Positions 20,775-31,449 of a stretch of DNA of 64,000 nucleotides are shown here, one piece after another. A model generated the notes under the pieces. The model was not told where the DNA came from. It made no database searches and worked only from the letters and a program-made list of their open reading frames with translations. This DNA is from Nocardioides ungokensis (GTDB lineage Bacteria; Actinomycetota; Actinomycetes; Propionibacteriales; Nocardioidaceae). The translations under genes were made by a program, and so were the position numbers. The stretch is from positions 2,675,001 through 2,739,000 of the forward strand of contig NZ_CP059164.1 in the NCBI RefSeq assembly GCF_013466985.1, given 5' to 3'. Every line of letters starts with the position of its first letter. Within the stretch, counting starts at the first letter, position 1.

Positions 20775-21949
20775 TTGAACCTCAGCGTGTCGAGGTAGCC
20801 GGCAGCGTTGCGCCGGGTCTCACGCACCGAGTCGCCGCCGAACTTCTCCAGCACCGCGTCGGCGAGCACGAGCGCGACCATCGCCTCCGCGACGATGCCG
20901 GCTGCGGGCACCGCGCACACGTCCGAGCGCTGGTGGTGGGCGACCGCCTCCTCGCCGGTGGCGACGTCGACGGTGCGCAGCGCGCGCGGCACGGTCGCGA
21001 TCGGCTTCATGGCAGCCCGGACCCGCAGCACCTCTCCGGTGGTCATCCCGCCCTCGGTGCCGCCGGAGCGACCGCTGGTCCGCCGGATGCCGTCCGCGGT
21101 CGGGACGATCTCGTCGTGGGCCAGGGAGCCGGGGGTCGCCGCCAGCTCGAAGCCGTCTCCGATCTCGACACCCTTGATCGCCTGGATCCCCATCAGGGCG
21201 CCGGCCAGGCGGGAGTCGAGGCGACGGTCCCAGTGCACGTGTGAGCCCAGGCCCGGGGGCAGCCCGTGGACGACGACCTCGACGACGCCGCCGAGCGTGT
21301 CCCCGTCCTTGTGCGCCTGGTCGATGGCCGCGACCATCGCCGCGCCGGCCTCGGGGTCGAGGCACCGCACCGGGTCGGCATCGAGCCGCTCGACGTCCCC
21401 GGGCTCCGGCCAGAGCCCGGCGGGGGCCCTCACTCCGCCGAGCTCGATGACGTGGGAGACGACACGGGCGTCGACGGCCTGCTCGAGGAAGTTCGAGGCC
21501 ACCCTCCCGAGGGCCACGCGGGCCGCGGTCTCGCGGGCGGAGGCGCGCTCGAGGATCGGACGGGCCTCGTCGAAGTCGTACTTCTGCATGCCGGCGAGGT
21601 CGGCGTGGCCCGGGCGGGGCCGGGTCAGGGCAGCGTTGCGCGCCAGCGACTCGAGCTCGACCGGGTCCACGGGGTCGGCCGACATGACCTTCTCCCACTT
21701 GGGCCACTCGGTGTTGCCGACCTCGATCGCCACCGGGCCGCCGATCGTGCTGCCGTGCCGGACGCCGCCGACGAGCGTGACCTCGTCCTGCTCGAACTTC
21801 ATCCGGGCGCCCCGGCCGTAGCCGAGCCGCCGACGGGCCAGGGAGTCCTGGATGTCGGCGGTCGTGACGTTCACGTGGGCGGGGAGCCCTTCGAGGATCG
21901 CGACCAGGGAGGGTCCGTGGGACTCGCCCGCGGTGAGCCAGCGCAGCAT
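20771..21949 (-). CDS. aroC: Chorismate synthase
   Basis: Final shikimate step; needs reduced FMN. The 392-residue protein starts [20 protein letters not shown]. Signature regions are [52 protein letters not shown] and [20 protein letters not shown]. It is the first of the tightly overlapping aroC-aroK-aroB-aroQ set and ends in a 4-nt overlap with aroK. Confidence 0.97.
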   Translation of the reverse strand: MLRWLTAGESHGPSLVAILEGLPAHVNVTTADIQDSLARRRLGYGRGARMKFEQDEVTLVGGVRHGSTIGGPVAIEVGNTEWPKWEKVMSADPVDPVELESLARNAALTRPRPGHADLAGMQKYDFDEARPILERASARETAARVALGRVASNFLEQAVDARVVSHVIELGGVRAPAGLWPEPGDVERLDADPVRCLDPEAGAAMVAAIDQAHKDGDTLGGVVEVVVHGLPPGLGSHVHWDRRLDSRLAGALMGIQAIKGVEIGDGFELAATPGSLAHDEIVPTADGIRRTSGRSGGTEGGMTTGEVLRVRAAMKPIATVPRALRTVDVATGEEAVAHHQRSDVCAVPAAGIVAEAMVALVLADAVLEKFGGDSVRETRRNAAGYLDTLRFK

Positions 21950-21992
21950 GCGGTCAGTGTTTCACGACCGTTCCGCTGCGGATTCGCCGTCC

Positions 21993-22802
21993 TCAGCCGA
22001 CGAGATGCCCCCAGACGGCGGAGCCGCCGACCACCCCGACCACGGCACCGGCGAGCATCGCCGGTCCGAAGGGGAACGCCGTGCGTAGCAGGGTGCGGTC
22101 GCGGCGCGCGATCGCGATCACCAGGCCGGGCAGTCCGAAGAGGAGGAACGACGCGTAGGTGCCGACCACCAGCTCACCCCACCCGAGGTAGGCGAGCTCG
22201 AAGCCGAGCAGGGCCGAGAGCCTGACGTCCCCGAATCCCATGCCCGCCGAGCGGATCCACCACAGCACCCAGAAGACGCTCCGGGCGGCGACCATCCCGA
22301 GCAGGGCCCGGACCAGCGCGTGCCCGTCGGAGGTGGCCAGGGCGCACACCCCTGCGAGGACGATGACGACGGCGTGCGCCGGCAGCAGCACCCGGCTCGG
22401 CAGCAGCTTGGTCCGCAGGTCGACGTAGCCCAGCAGGACGCCGACCGGGACGGTCGGCAGCAGGAACAGCAGCGGCCATGCCCACCCCACGGCAGCGGCG
22501 ACCACTCCCCCCGCGACCGCGGCGACGAGGGCGGTCCTCACGGCCAGGCCCGGCCGGGCGGCCAGGTCGACGTAGGGCACCTTCGGGGGCTCCGCGCCCG
22601 CGTCGATCGGCGCCGCCTCGACCGGCGACGACTCGGCCGGCTCTGTCGCGGGCTCTGTCGCGAGCTCTGCCACGGGCTCGGTCACGGGTTCCGCCACCGG
22701 CTCGGTCACGGGCTCGGGGATGCGGGCGATGCCCCGCGGCACCAGGGCGCCGGCGAGGCCGCACAGGACGGCGGCCGCGCCTGCGGCGGCGACCGCGCTC
22801 AT
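21993..22802 (-). CDS. A24-family prepilin peptidase (TadV/PilD C-terminal type) with Glu-Pro repeats
   Basis: A 269-residue membrane aspartic peptidase predicted to cleave type IV prepilin-like leaders. The two catalytic Asp are in GYVDLRTKLLP and in SAGMGFGDVRLSALLG (the GxGD motif). Several hydrophobic helices follow, including LLFLLPTVPVGVLLG. The N-terminal methyltransferase domain of full PilD proteins is absent. Residues about 30-58 are a low-complexity run of EPVTEPVAEP-type units. The ATG at 22802 overlaps the aroE stop (ATGA). No pilin genes are in the window, so its substrate lies elsewhere. Confidence 0.87.
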   Translation of the reverse strand: MSAVAAAGAAAVLCGLAGALVPRGIARIPEPVTEPVAEPVTEPVAELATEPATEPAESSPVEAAPIDAGAEPPKVPYVDLAARPGLAVRTALVAAVAGGVVAAAVGWAWPLLFLLPTVPVGVLLGYVDLRTKLLPSRVLLPAHAVVIVLAGVCALATSDGHALVRALLGMVAARSVFWVLWWIRSAGMGFGDVRLSALLGFELAYLGWGELVVGTYASFLLFGLPGLVIAIARRDRTLLRTAFPFGPAMLAGAVVGVVGGSAVWGHLVG

Positions 22803-23628
22803 CCGACGGCCCCCCGCTGCGCCAGGGCCTCGACGCCGGCGGTGCGCATGGCCTCCAGCGGCGCCGCGATGCCGGTGAACAGCTCGAACTGCAATGCCGC
22901 CTGGTGCACCAGCAGGTCCAGGCCCCCCACCAGCACGCCCGCCCGCTCGGCGGCCGCCAGCGGCGTGGGCCACGGGTCGTAGAGCACCTCGAAGAGCACC
23001 GGCGCCGCGGCGCAGCGGGCGACGAGCTCGGCGTCCTGGGCCGCTGCGGGATGGTGGACACCACCACCTCGCCGGACACCGGGTCGCCCGCCAGGGAGCG
23101 GACCTCGACGCTCGGGCCGGACGGGTGGCGCGCGATCGCCGCCATCGCCTCGGCCGCGCGCTCGGCCGAGCGCACCATCAGCGTGACGGTGCGGGCCCCG
23201 AGCTCGCACAGGGCCAGCCCGGTCGAGGCCGCGGTCGCGCCACCGCCGAGGACCGTGCCCGCCGTGACCGGACCGGCGTACCGCTCCCGGACTGCGGCGA
23301 CCGCCCCGGGGAGGTCGGTGTTGTCGGCCAGCACCGCGACCCCGTCGTCGAGGACGAGCGTGTTCGCCGCCCCGGCCAGGCGGGCGCGCGCCGTGGTCGC
23401 GGTGGCCAGCGACATCGCCGCCCGCTTCAGCGGCATCGTCAGCGACAGTCCCCGCCAGCTCGGGTCGAGCCCCGCCACGAAGCCGGCGAGGCCGCCCTCG
23501 TCGACCCGCACCGCGTCGTACTCCCAGTCCAGGCCGACCGCCGCGTAGCCCGCCCGGTGCAGCACCGGTGAGAGCGAGTGAGCGATCGGGTCGCCGAGGA
23601 CGGCGCAGTGCCTGTGGTCGGCGCCCAT
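22799..23628 (-). CDS. aroE: Shikimate dehydrogenase, one apparent frameshift
   Basis: NADPH-dependent reduction of 3-dehydroshikimate. From ATG 23628: CAVLGDPIAHSLSPVLHRAG (shikimate-binding Ser pair), SLTMPLKRAAM (catalytic Lys), ANTLVLDDG and DNTDLPGAV. The nucleotide motif is TVLGGGATAASTGLAL. The frame is lost near 23046; restoring one G (CCCGCAGC to CCCGGCAGC) continues as VVVSTIPAAAQDAELVARCA to a normal 276-residue end at 22799. The missing base lies in a G/C-rich run, like other breaks in this window. Confidence 0.92.
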
Positions 23629-23632
23629 GGTC

Positions 23633-24772
23633 TCAGCAGGCGCCGGCGGACTCGGTCGCGCAGTACTGGCGCAGCTCGTCCTTGTACTTGAGGAACTCGT
23701 CGTAGGTCTCGGCGAACTTGGTCTCGCCGGTCTTGAGGTTGACGGTCACGTAGTAGTACCAGCCGCCGTCGGCCGGGTGCGTGGCCGCGTGCAGCGCGTC
23801 GTCGCCGGGGGCCTCGATCGGGGTCGGCGGCAGCCCGGCGTTCTTGTAGGTGTTGTACGGCGAGTCAATCTGCAGGTCCGACGACGTCGGCACCGCACCG
23901 AGCTGGTTGTCAGCCGCGTAGTTGACCGTGGCGTCGATCTGCAGGAGCCCGTTGGTCTCGTTGCCCTCGAGCCGGTTGTAGATCACGCGGGCGATCATCG
24001 GCATGTAGTTGCCGCGCCCCTCGGCCTGGACCAGGCTCGCGACCGTCATCAGCTTCGCGGGGCTGTAGCCGAGCTTGGCCGCTGCTCCCTCGAGGTCGGC
24101 GTCGTCGGCGGCCTGCTTCCAGCGGTCCACCATGTCCTGCAGGATCGACTTCGGGGTCGCGTCCGGGCCGATGTCGTAGGTCGCCGGGAAGAGGTAGCCC
24201 TCCGGGTTGCCGTGCGCGTACGCCGGGAGGCCGAGCGCGGCGGGGTGCTGGAGCACCTTCTCGAACTGGGCCTTGGAGAAGTCGGTCTGGTCCGCGAGCA
24301 GGTTGACGATCTCGGTGACGCGCAGGCCCTCCTGGACGGTGACCGTGTCCTTGATCAGGTTGCCCGGGTCGGACATGACCTTGACCGCGTCGGAGGCCTT
24401 CATCTCCTTCTTCAGCGGGTAGAAGCCGGGCTGGATGACCGAGGTCGCGGCTGCCGCGGTGAAGGCGTCGACGGAGGCCACGACGCCCTCGGACTTCAGG
24501 TTCTGGCCCATGGTGGAGATGCTGTCGCCCTGGTGCACCTGGAACGTGACCTTGCCGTGGCCCGGCCCGGCGAAGTCCTCGGGCGACCCGAAGTGGTCCT
24601 TGATCACGCTGAACCCCTTGAGCCCCAGGAAGGCGATGCCGCCGACCACGACCACCAGGGCCACGAGCACGGCGAGGCAGCTCTTGAGCCCGCGCCCCTT
24701 GCGCCGGCGTCGACCGCCGCGCATGGGCACGATCTCCTCGGCGTCCACGTGCTCGGCCGCTGCGTCTTTCAT
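23633..24772 (-). CDS. mltG: Endolytic murein transglycosylase
   Basis: MltG cleaves nascent peptidoglycan strands at the membrane. The 379-residue protein has a cytoplasmic Arg-rich N-terminus (RGGRRRRKGRGLK), one helix (SCLAVLVALVVVVGGIAFLG) and a LysM-like region GDSISTMGQNLKSEGVV. The YceG domain has the catalytic Glu in NPEGYLFPATYDI, plus VASLVQAEGRG, ARVIYNRLE and SPYNTYKNAGLPPTPIEAPG. ATG 24772 is used; a GTG at 24778 would overlap the ruvX stop by 4 nt and is also possible. Confidence 0.94.
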   Translation of the reverse strand: MKDAAAEHVDAEEIVPMRGGRRRRKGRGLKSCLAVLVALVVVVGGIAFLGLKGFSVIKDHFGSPEDFAGPGHGKVTFQVHQGDSISTMGQNLKSEGVVASVDAFTAAAATSVIQPGFYPLKKEMKASDAVKVMSDPGNLIKDTVTVQEGLRVTEIVNLLADQTDFSKAQFEKVLQHPAALGLPAYAHGNPEGYLFPATYDIGPDATPKSILQDMVDRWKQAADDADLEGAAAKLGYSPAKLMTVASLVQAEGRGNYMPMIARVIYNRLEGNETNGLLQIDATVNYAADNQLGAVPTSSDLQIDSPYNTYKNAGLPPTPIEAPGDDALHAATHPADGGWYYYVTVNLKTGETKFAETYDEFLKYKDELRQYCATESAGAC

Positions 24773-24774
24773 GG

Positions 24775-25235
24775 TCACTCGTCCGTCTCCTCGACGATCT
24801 CGCCCGGCGCGGTCCCCGTTGCGCGTTCGGTGTCCAGTGCGTGCTGAAGGATGAAGACGGCCGCCGCCTGGTCGACGACGGCACGTCGCTTGCCGCCCTT
24901 GCGGCCACGGTCGCGCAGCATAGCCTCCGCCGAAACCGTGGTCAGTCGCTCGCGCAGAGCCTGACCGGGACCGGGTCGAGACGACGTGCCAGACGTCCCG
25001 CGAACTCACGGGTCTTCACGGCTGCCGGACCCTCGTTCCCGGAGAGCGACCGGGGCAGCCCGACGACCACCTCCATCGCCTCCTCCTCGGCGACGATGGC
25101 GGCGATCCGGGCCAGGTCGCCCTTGCCGCGGCGCACGGTCTCGACCGGGGTCGCCAGGAAGCCGCTCGGGTCGCTCCGCGCGACTCCGATGCGGGCGTCC
25201 CCCGGATCGATCCCGAGACGGACGCCGACCCTCAA
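24775..25235 (-). CDS. ruvX: Holliday-junction resolvase-like RuvX (YqgF), one apparent frameshift
   Basis: YqgF-family RNase H-like nuclease, linked to pre-16S rRNA processing or recombination. It starts at TTG 25235, overlapping the alaS stop: [20 protein letters not shown] with the catalytic Asp, then [14 protein letters not shown]. The first frame stops after PVRLCASD near 24948. One missing base restores LC-(D/G)[18 protein letters not shown], then [15 protein letters not shown], the family C-terminus, for 153 residues. The gene lies between alaS and mltG as in most actinobacteria. Confidence 0.9.
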
Positions 25236-27946
25236 CCGACAGCCTGCCCGGTCGCTCGAGCGACCTCGGTGCCGACCAGGGCCAGCGCTTCGTCGATCCG
25301 GGAGGCGTCGGTGCCGCCTCCCTGCGCGACGTCGTCCTTGCCGCCACCCCGGCCTCCGACCAGCGGGCCGATCGCGCGGACCAGGTCGTTGGCACTGACC
25401 CCGCGGCGACGCGCCTCGTCGTTGGTCGCCGCGACGACCGAGACCTTGCCGTCCGCACCGGCGCCGATGATGACCACCGCGCCGGCCTCGCCGGCGGGGA
25501 GCCGGCCACGCACGTCGAGCGCGAGGGTGCGGACGTCGCCGCCACCCGCGCCGTCGGCCCGGTGCGCGACGACCTTGACGCCGGCCACGTCGGCCGCGGA
25601 CGCCGCGAGCTCGCCGCCGGCCGCCAGCAGCTGGCCGAGGCGGACCTTCTCGATCTCCTTCTCGGCCGTGCGCAGCTTCTCGACGATGTCGTGGACGCGC
25701 TCGGGCAGCTGCTCGGGACGCACCTTGAGGGCCTCGGAGAGCTGGGCGACCAGCACGTGCTCACGGGCGAGGAAGCGGTAGGCGTCGCCGCCCACCAGCG
25801 CCTCGACCCGGCGTACGCCGGAGCCGATGGAGGACTCCCCCAGCAGCTTGACGACGCCGAGCTGGCCTGAGCGGTGCGCATGCGTGCCTCCGCACAGCTC
25901 GCGCGCCCAGTCGCCGACCGAGATCACCCGGACCTCGTTGCCGTACTTCTCGCCGAACAGCGCCATGGCGCCGGACCGGACGGCCTCCTCCTGGGTCATC
26001 AGCTCGGCGTGCACGGCGAGGTCTGCGAGGACCAGGTCGTTGACCCGCGCCTCGACGTCCTCCATGACCGAGGTCGGCACCGCGCCGGTCGCGGAGAAGT
26101 CGAACCGGAACCGGCCCGGGGAGTTCTCGGAGCCCGCCTGGGTCGCCGTCTCGCCCAGCGCCTCGCGGAACGCCTTGTGCACCATGTGGGTCGCGGTGTG
26201 CGAGCGCGAGATCGAACGCCGCCGCTCGACGTCGACCTTCGCCTGCGCGCCGAGCCCTGCGGTGACCTCGCCCGAGAGGACGAGCGCCCGGTGCACGATC
26301 AGGCCGCTGACCGGGGACTGCACGTCGCGCACCTGCAGCAGAGCACCGTTTTCCAGCTCGATGACGCCCTGGTCGGCGAGCTGGCCGCCGCCCTCGGCGT
26401 AGAACGGCGTCCGGTCGAGGACGAGCTCGATCTCGTCGCCCTCGCGCGCCGACGGCACCACCCCGCCGGCGGCGACGATCCCGCGCACCGACCCCTCGCT
26501 GACGGTGTCGTTGTAGCCGGTGAACTCCACCGCGCGGCCGAGGGAGTCGGCCACCTCGCGGTAGGCGCGGGCGTCGCGGTGCTGGCCCTTCTTGGCCTTC
26601 GCGTCCGCCTTGGCGCGCTCCCGCTGCTCGGTCATCAGGCGGCGGAAGCCCTCCTCGTCGACCGACAGGCCCTGCTCCGACGCCATCTCGAGGGTGAGGT
26701 CGATGGGGAAGCCGTAGGTGTCGTGCAGCGCGAACGCCTTGTCACCCGACACCTGGCTGCCGCCAGAGCGCTTGAGCTCGGTGGTCGCGAGGTCGAAGAT
26801 CGCGGTGCCGGCGCGCAGGGTCTGGCGGAACGCGTCCTCCTCGGCGAAGGCGATGCTCGAGATGCGGTCCCAGTCCCGGTGCAGCTCGGTGTAGGTCTCC
26901 CCCATCCGGTCCCGGCTGACCGGCATCAGCTCGGGCAGCGCCCGGTCCTCGAAGCCGAGGAGCCGCATGGAGCGGACCGCGCGGCGCAGCAGCCGGCGCA
27001 GCACGTAGCCCCGGCCGTCGTTGCCGGGCACGACCCCGTCGCCGATCAGCATCATCGAGGAGCGGATGTGGTCGGCCACGACCCGGAGCCGGACGTCGTC
27101 ACCGTGGTCGGCGCCGTACCTGCGACCGGTGAGCTCCTCGGCCTTCTGGATCACCGGGAACATCACGTCGATCTCGTACATGTTCTGCTTGCCCTGGAGC
27201 AGGAAGGCGACCCGCTCGAGCCCCATGCCGGTGTCGATGTTCTTCTTCGGCAGCGCGCCCGCGATGTCGAAGTCCTCCTTGGACCGCACGGCGCTGAGCT
27301 CGTCCTGCATGAAGACGAGGTTCCAGATCTCGAGGTAGCGGTCCTCGAGCTCGAGCGGCATGGCGGTCCGCGAGGTGGTCGCGAACTCGCCGTCGGGGCC
27401 GTACTCGGGCCCGCGGTCGTAGAGGATCTCCGAGCACGGACCCCCGGGGCCGGGCACGCCCATCGACCAGTAGTTCTCCTTGCGCCCGAGGCGCACGATG
27501 CGCTCCTTGGGCAGGCCGGTGACCTTCATCCAGAGGTGGAGCGCCTCGTCGTCCCCGTCGAGGATCGACGGCCACAGCCTGCTCTCCTCGAGGCCCCAGC
27601 CGCCGTCGGCCTGCGACTTGGTGACCAGCTCCCAGGCGAGCTCGATCGCGCCCTCCTTGAAGTAGTCGCCGAAGGAGAAGTTGCCGCACATCTCGAAGAA
27701 GGTGCCGTGGCGGGTCGTCTTGCCGACGTCCTCGATGTCGGGCGTCCGCACGCACTTCTGCACGCTGGTCGCGCGACGGAACGGCGGCGTCTCCTGGCCC
27801 AGGAAGTACGGCTTGAACGGCACCATGCCGGCGTTGACGAACAGCAGGTTCGGGTCGTCGAGCAGCAGCGAGGCTGACGGCACCGCCTGGTGGCCGTTGC
27901 GCTCGAAGTGAGCGACGAACCTCCGGCGAATCTCCGCGGTGTCCAT
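25232..27946 (-). CDS. alaS: Alanyl-tRNA synthetase
   Basis: Charges tRNA-Ala and edits Ser/Gly mischarging. The 904-residue class II enzyme starts [20 protein letters not shown]. It shows [72 protein letters not shown] and [15 protein letters not shown]. The editing domain zinc site is [14 protein letters not shown] with [15 protein letters not shown]. The C-terminal DHHA1 domain has [15 protein letters not shown] and [17 protein letters not shown] Gly-rich sequence. ATG at 27946 shares a base with the stop of the preceding small gene. Confidence 0.97.
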   Translation of the reverse strand: MDTAEIRRRFVAHFERNGHQAVPSASLLLDDPNLLFVNAGMVPFKPYFLGQETPPFRRATSVQKCVRTPDIEDVGKTTRHGTFFEMCGNFSFGDYFKEGAIELAWELVTKSQADGGWGLEESRLWPSILDGDDEALHLWMKVTGLPKERIVRLGRKENYWSMGVPGPGGPCSEILYDRGPEYGPDGEFATTSRTAMPLELEDRYLEIWNLVFMQDELSAVRSKEDFDIAGALPKKNIDTGMGLERVAFLLQGKQNMYEIDVMFPVIQKAEELTGRRYGADHGDDVRLRVVADHIRSSMMLIGDGVVPGNDGRGYVLRRLLRRAVRSMRLLGFEDRALPELMPVSRDRMGETYTELHRDWDRISSIAFAEEDAFRQTLRAGTAIFDLATTELKRSGGSQVSGDKAFALHDTYGFPIDLTLEMASEQGLSVDEEGFRRLMTEQRERAKADAKAKKGQHRDARAYREVADSLGRAVEFTGYNDTVSEGSVRGIVAAGGVVPSAREGDEIELVLDRTPFYAEGGGQLADQGVIELENGALLQVRDVQSPVSGLIVHRALVLSGEVTAGLGAQAKVDVERRRSISRSHTATHMVHKAFREALGETATQAGSENSPGRFRFDFSATGAVPTSVMEDVEARVNDLVLADLAVHAELMTQEEAVRSGAMALFGEKYGNEVRVISVGDWARELCGGTHAHRSGQLGVVKLLGESSIGSGVRRVEALVGGDAYRFLAREHVLVAQLSEALKVRPEQLPERVHDIVEKLRTAEKEIEKVRLGQLLAAGGELAASAADVAGVKVVAHRADGAGGGDVRTLALDVRGRLPAGEAGAVVIIGAGADGKVSVVAATNDEARRRGVSANDLVRAIGPLVGGRGGGKDDVAQGGGTDASRIDEALALVGTEVARATGQAVG

Positions 27947-28268
27947 CAGTTGCTGCCTTCCTCTTCCAGGTGGTCCGATTCCATGTGGTCCGAGCCGAGC
28001 TCGGCGTTCGGGTGGGCGGTGGCCCGGTGCCGGCCGCCCTCCAGCTCGGGTCTCCATGAGGCCCGAGCCCGTAGCGCTGACGCAACTCGGTTTCCCGCTC
28101 GGCCTTGCCCTGGGCGACCTCGTCGCGGAACATCCTCAGGCCCACCTCGAGGCCACCGAGCCGGTCCCGCAGGCCGTCGGCGGTCAGTGCCTCGGCGGCG
28201 CGGCGCCCCCGCACCATCGCGTAGACCCCGGCCCCGGCCCCGGCGACGAACCAGATGCCCCGGCTCAT
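27946..28268 (-). CDS. DUF6167-like small protein upstream of alaS, one apparent frameshift
   Basis: About 107 residues after repair. The N-terminus [20 protein letters not shown] is a membrane anchor, followed by a charged helix ([36 protein letters not shown]). The frame breaks near 28053, where GACCCGAGC lacks a G; repair gives [20 protein letters not shown] and an acidic tail ending EEEGSN. The stop overlaps the alaS start codon, which supports the repaired frame. It is a common actinobacterial alaS neighbour of unknown function. Confidence 0.75.
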
Positions 28269-28816
28269 GCAGCGTCCTCGGCGCGCTGGCGGGCGGCGAG
28301 GTCGCGTCGGGCGACGCGCAGGTCGGTGCGCCGCTGCTTGCGGGCCCGCTTGACCTCGCGCCTCATCTCGAAGCGGATCCGGTTGCGGACCTCGGGCGCG
28401 AGGGCGCGTCGCAGGCCGTGCCCGAGGGACGCGGCCTTGACCACCGTCTCCCGCAGCACCAGGTCCGCGAAGAGCACCCGGTCGATCTGGGGCGCACTGT
28501 CCTCGCCCTCGGCCCAGCGTCGGGGCTCGAGCTCGAGCTCGCCGAGGTGGGTGATGACGTACTCGGCGCGGTCGTCCCCGGTCTCGGCGCGGTCGTCCCC
28601 GGTCTCGGCGCGGTCGTCCCCGGTCCGCTCGGGCGGTGCCGGTGTGGAGAGCCGGCGCTCGATGTCGGCCACCTGCTCACGCAGGGAGGCCGCCTCGGCC
28701 CGGGCCGCCGCGAGGTCGCGTTCCGTCCGGGACCGCACACGCAGCAGCGTGACGGCGAGGGAGAGCACGAGGAGGGCCAGCACGGCCGCAACCACGGGCA
28801 CGATCCACTGCAGCAT
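28265..28816 (-). CDS. Hypothetical membrane-anchored protein with TGDDRAE repeats
   Basis: 183 residues from ATG 28816 (a GTG at 28819 is adjacent). An N-terminal helix (VPVVAAVLALLVLSLAVTLL) is followed by a coiled-coil-like region (DLAAARAEAASLREQVADIE), three exact TGDDRAE repeats, then a basic helical tail (REVKRARKQRRTDLRVARRD). It overlaps the next gene by 4 nt. I do not recognise the family. It resembles small DUF948-like anchors found upstream of alaS in actinobacteria. Confidence 0.7.
   Translation of the reverse strand: MLQWIVPVVAAVLALLVLSLAVTLLRVRSRTERDLAAARAEAASLREQVADIERRLSTPAPPERTGDDRAETGDDRAETGDDRAEYVITHLGELELEPRRWAEGEDSAPQIDRVLFADLVLRETVVKAASLGHGLRRALAPEVRNRIRFEMRREVKRARKQRRTDLRVARRDLAARQRAEDAA
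28563..28625. repeat. Three perfect 21-bp tandem repeats inside a coding region
   Basis: The unit TCGGCGCGGTCGTCCCCGG plus TC is repeated three times without mismatch and encodes TGDDRAE three times. Identical synonymous codons point to recent slippage or unequal crossover, so copy number is likely to vary among strains. Confidence 0.85.
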
Positions 28817-28830
28817 CACAGTGGAAGACC

Positions 28831-30198
28831 CTATCGCGGGCGTTTGCCGCCCCGGACCAGCCGTCGGATCCGCTCCCAGCGCTCCTTGACCGCTCCCTCG
28901 GCACCGAGGGCGGTGGGGCGGTAGTACTCCGCGTCGAGCACCACGTCGGGGGCGTACTGCTGCTCGGCGACCCCGTAGGGCTCGTCGTGGCTGTACTTGT
29001 AGGTGCTCCCGTGGCCGAGCTTCTTCGCCCCCGAGTAGTGGGCGTCGCGCAGGTGGGCCGGCACCGGACCGATCTTGCCGGCCTTCACGTCCGCGATCGC
29101 CGCTCCGATCGCGGTCGTCACGGCGTTCGACTTCGGCGCCACGGCCAACGCGATGGTGGCGTGGGCGAGCGTCAGCTGCGCCTCCGGCATCCCGATCAGC
29201 TGCACGGTCTGGGCGGCGGCGACCGCGGTCGTGAGCGCCGTCGGGTCGGCCAGGCCGATGTCCTCGCTCGCCAGGATCATCAGGCGACGGGCGATGAAGC
29301 GGGGATCCTCCCCCGCCTCCATCATCCGGGCCAGGTAGTGCAGGGCCGCGTCGGCATCGGAGCCGCGCACGGACTTGATGAACGCACTGGTCACGTCGTA
29401 GTGCTGGTCGCCCTGCCGGTCGTAGCGGACGGCGGCCTGGTCCACGGCGGTCTCGGCGGTCTCGAGGTCGATCGTCTCCAGACCACGGGAGGTGGCGGCG
29501 CCCGCGGCTGCCTCGAGATAGGTCAACGAGCGCCGGGCGTCCCCGCCTGCGAGGCGCACGAGGTGGTCCAGCGCGTCGTCCGCGACCTCCAGCCGACCGG
29601 CGAGACCCCGCTCGTCGACGACGGCGCGCGCGAGCACCGCCCGGATGTCGTCATCGGTCAGTGACTGCAGCCGCAGCAGGAGGCTGCGCGACAGCAGCGG
29701 CGAGATGACGGAGAAGAAGGGGTTCTCGGTGGTCGCGGCGACCAGGGAGACCCAGCGGTTCTCGACGCCCGGCAGCAGCGCGTCCTGCTGGGCCTTGCTG
29801 AAGCGGTGCACCTCGTCGACGAAGAGCACCGTCTCCCGCCCCGTGGCGACGAGCTCGGCGCGCGCCCCGTCGATGGCGGCGCGCACTTCCTTCACCCCTG
29901 CCGAGACCGCCGAGACCTCGACGAAGCGGCGGTTGGTCTGCTGGCTGACGATCGAGGCGATCGTGGTCTTGCCGGTGCCGGGTGGCCCCCACAGCAGCAG
30001 GGACATCGACTGGTCACCCTCGATCAGGCGGCGCAGCGGCGCGCCGGCGGCGCGCAGCTGCTCCTGCCCGACGAGCTCGTCGAGGGTACGCGGACGCAGC
30101 CGCACCGCAAGCGGTGCGGCTGCGTGACCGACGTCGGCGTGCGTGCCGGCAGTCGCGGAGGCGGCGGGACCGCCGCCGACCTCGAACAGTCCGTCCAC
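28831..30198 (-). CDS. rarA: Replication-associated recombination protein A (MgsA/RarA AAA+ ATPase)
   Basis: A 455-residue clamp-loader-like AAA+ ATPase acting at stalled forks. Walker A is [17 protein letters not shown], Walker B is [20 protein letters not shown] and sensor 1 is [28 protein letters not shown] and [12 protein letters not shown] complete the AAA+ core. The C-terminal tetramerisation domain includes [20 protein letters not shown] and [20 protein letters not shown]. The ATG start at 30198 is 9 nt past the stop of the ABC transporter gene. It is upstream of the alaS group in the usual actinobacterial order. Confidence 0.96.
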   Translation of the reverse strand: MDGLFEVGGGPAASATAGTHADVGHAAAPLAVRLRPRTLDELVGQEQLRAAGAPLRRLIEGDQSMSLLLWGPPGTGKTTIASIVSQQTNRRFVEVSAVSAGVKEVRAAIDGARAELVATGRETVLFVDEVHRFSKAQQDALLPGVENRWVSLVAATTENPFFSVISPLLSRSLLLRLQSLTDDDIRAVLARAVVDERGLAGRLEVADDALDHLVRLAGGDARRSLTYLEAAAGAATSRGLETIDLETAETAVDQAAVRYDRQGDQHYDVTSAFIKSVRGSDADAALHYLARMMEAGEDPRFIARRLMILASEDIGLADPTALTTAVAAAQTVQLIGMPEAQLTLAHATIALAVAPKSNAVTTAIGAAIADVKAGKIGPVPAHLRDAHYSGAKKLGHGSTYKYSHDEPYGVAEQQYAPDVVLDAEYYRPTALGAEGAVKERWERIRRLVRGGKRPR

Positions 30199-30207
30199 GG
30201 ACCGCCG

Positions 30208-31449
30208 TCAGGCCTTCGCCATCGACCTGCGCTCGAGGTCGAACCAGGTGTCTGAGAACCCGGGGTCGTTGCCGACCTCCGCAGCCGGTGCGGCGCCCGG
30301 GTCGGGTGCACCCGTGTCGTCGACCCCGAGCAGGCGCGGGGTGATCGGCTTCTCGGGGTGGTGGCCCAGCTCGCCGGGGAAGTGGCAGGCGACCTTGTGG
30401 CGCTTGCCGATCTGCAGCAGCGGCGGCTCCGCGCGGGCGCAGATCTCCTGCGCCAGCGAGCAGCGGGTGCGGAACCGGCAGCCTGACGGCGGGTTGATCG
30501 GGCTGGGCACGTCGCCCTCGAGCCGGATCCGCTCGCGCCGGCCACCGATGGCGGCCTGCTTGACGTCGGGCACCGCGGACAGCAGCGCCTGGGTGTAGGG
30601 GTGGTGCGGACGCGAGTACAGCGTCTCCCGGTCGGCGATCTCCACGATCTTGCCGAGGTACATCACCGCGATCTCCGGGCAGAAGTGCCGGACGATCGCC
30701 AGGTCGTGGGCGATGAAGAGGAAGGCGATGTCGAACTCGCGCTGCAGGCTCTGCAGCAGGTTGACCACCTGGGCCTGGATGGACACGTCGAGCGCCGAGA
30801 CGGGCTCGTCGGCCACCAGGACCTTGGGCTGGAGGGTCAGCGCCCGGGCGATGCCGATGCGCTGGCGCTGGCCGCCGGAGAACTCGTGGGGGTAGCGGTT
30901 GTAGTGCTCGGGGTTGAGCCCCACGATCTCCAGCAGCTCCTGCACCCGCGGCAGGATCTTGTTCTTCGGCAGGATGTTGTGGATCGCCAGGGGCGCACCG
31001 ATGATCGCGCCGACGCTGTGCCTCGGGTTCAGCGAGGTGTACGGGTCCTGGAAGATCATCTGGATCTCGCGCCGCAGGGGCTTGAGGCTCCGGGCCGACA
31101 CGTTGGCGATGTCACGGCCCTCGAACTCGATCTTGCCGGCGGTGGGCTCGTAGAGCCGGGTCACGAGGCGACCGGTGGTCGACTTGCCGCAGCCCGACTC
31201 GCCCACCAGGCCCAGGGAGCCGCCGGTGGGCAGCTGGAACGAGATGCCGTCGACTGCCTGGACGTGGCCGATGGTGCGGCGGATGAGGCCGGACGACTTC
31301 ACGGGGAAGTACATCTTGAGGTTCTCGACCGAGAGGACGGCCTTGGTGTTCGCCGTGGTCCTGGGGGCTTCGTGGTCAGCCGCGGCCACGGTCGCGGTGC
31401 CGGGTCCCTCGCCCTGGGGCGACGGCTCGGTCGTGGGGGTCTGGTCCAT
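30208..31449 (-). CDS. Oligopeptide/nickel-type ABC transporter ATP-binding protein (OppF/DppF-like)
   Basis: 413 residues. Walker A is GLVGESGCGKSTTGRLV, the signature is SGGQRQRIGIARAL and Walker B is KVLVADEPVSALD. The C-terminal oligopeptide transporter domain (oligo_HPY) has the cysteine pattern SGCRFRTRCSLAQEICARAE, which in this group can bind an Fe-S cluster. ATG 31449 lies 5 nt after GAGGAG and shares a base with the oppD-like stop. It is the last gene of a five-gene importer operon (36522 to 30208). Confidence 0.93.
   Translation of the reverse strand: MDQTPTTEPSPQGEGPGTATVAAADHEAPRTTANTKAVLSVENLKMYFPVKSSGLIRRTIGHVQAVDGISFQLPTGGSLGLVGESGCGKSTTGRLVTRLYEPTAGKIEFEGRDIANVSARSLKPLRREIQMIFQDPYTSLNPRHSVGAIIGAPLAIHNILPKNKILPRVQELLEIVGLNPEHYNRYPHEFSGGQRQRIGIARALTLQPKVLVADEPVSALDVSIQAQVVNLLQSLQREFDIAFLFIAHDLAIVRHFCPEIAVMYLGKIVEIADRETLYSRPHHPYTQALLSAVPDVKQAAIGGRRERIRLEGDVPSPINPPSGCRFRTRCSLAQEICARAEPPLLQIGKRHKVACHFPGELGHHPEKPITPRLLGVDDTGAPDPGAAPAAEVGNDPGFSDTWFDLERRSMAKA

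Noticed and set aside
28563..28625. CRISPR-like array.
   Set aside because: The 21-bp units are directly adjacent with no spacers and are translated in frame as TGDDRAE. No CRISPR array or cas gene was seen anywhere in the window.
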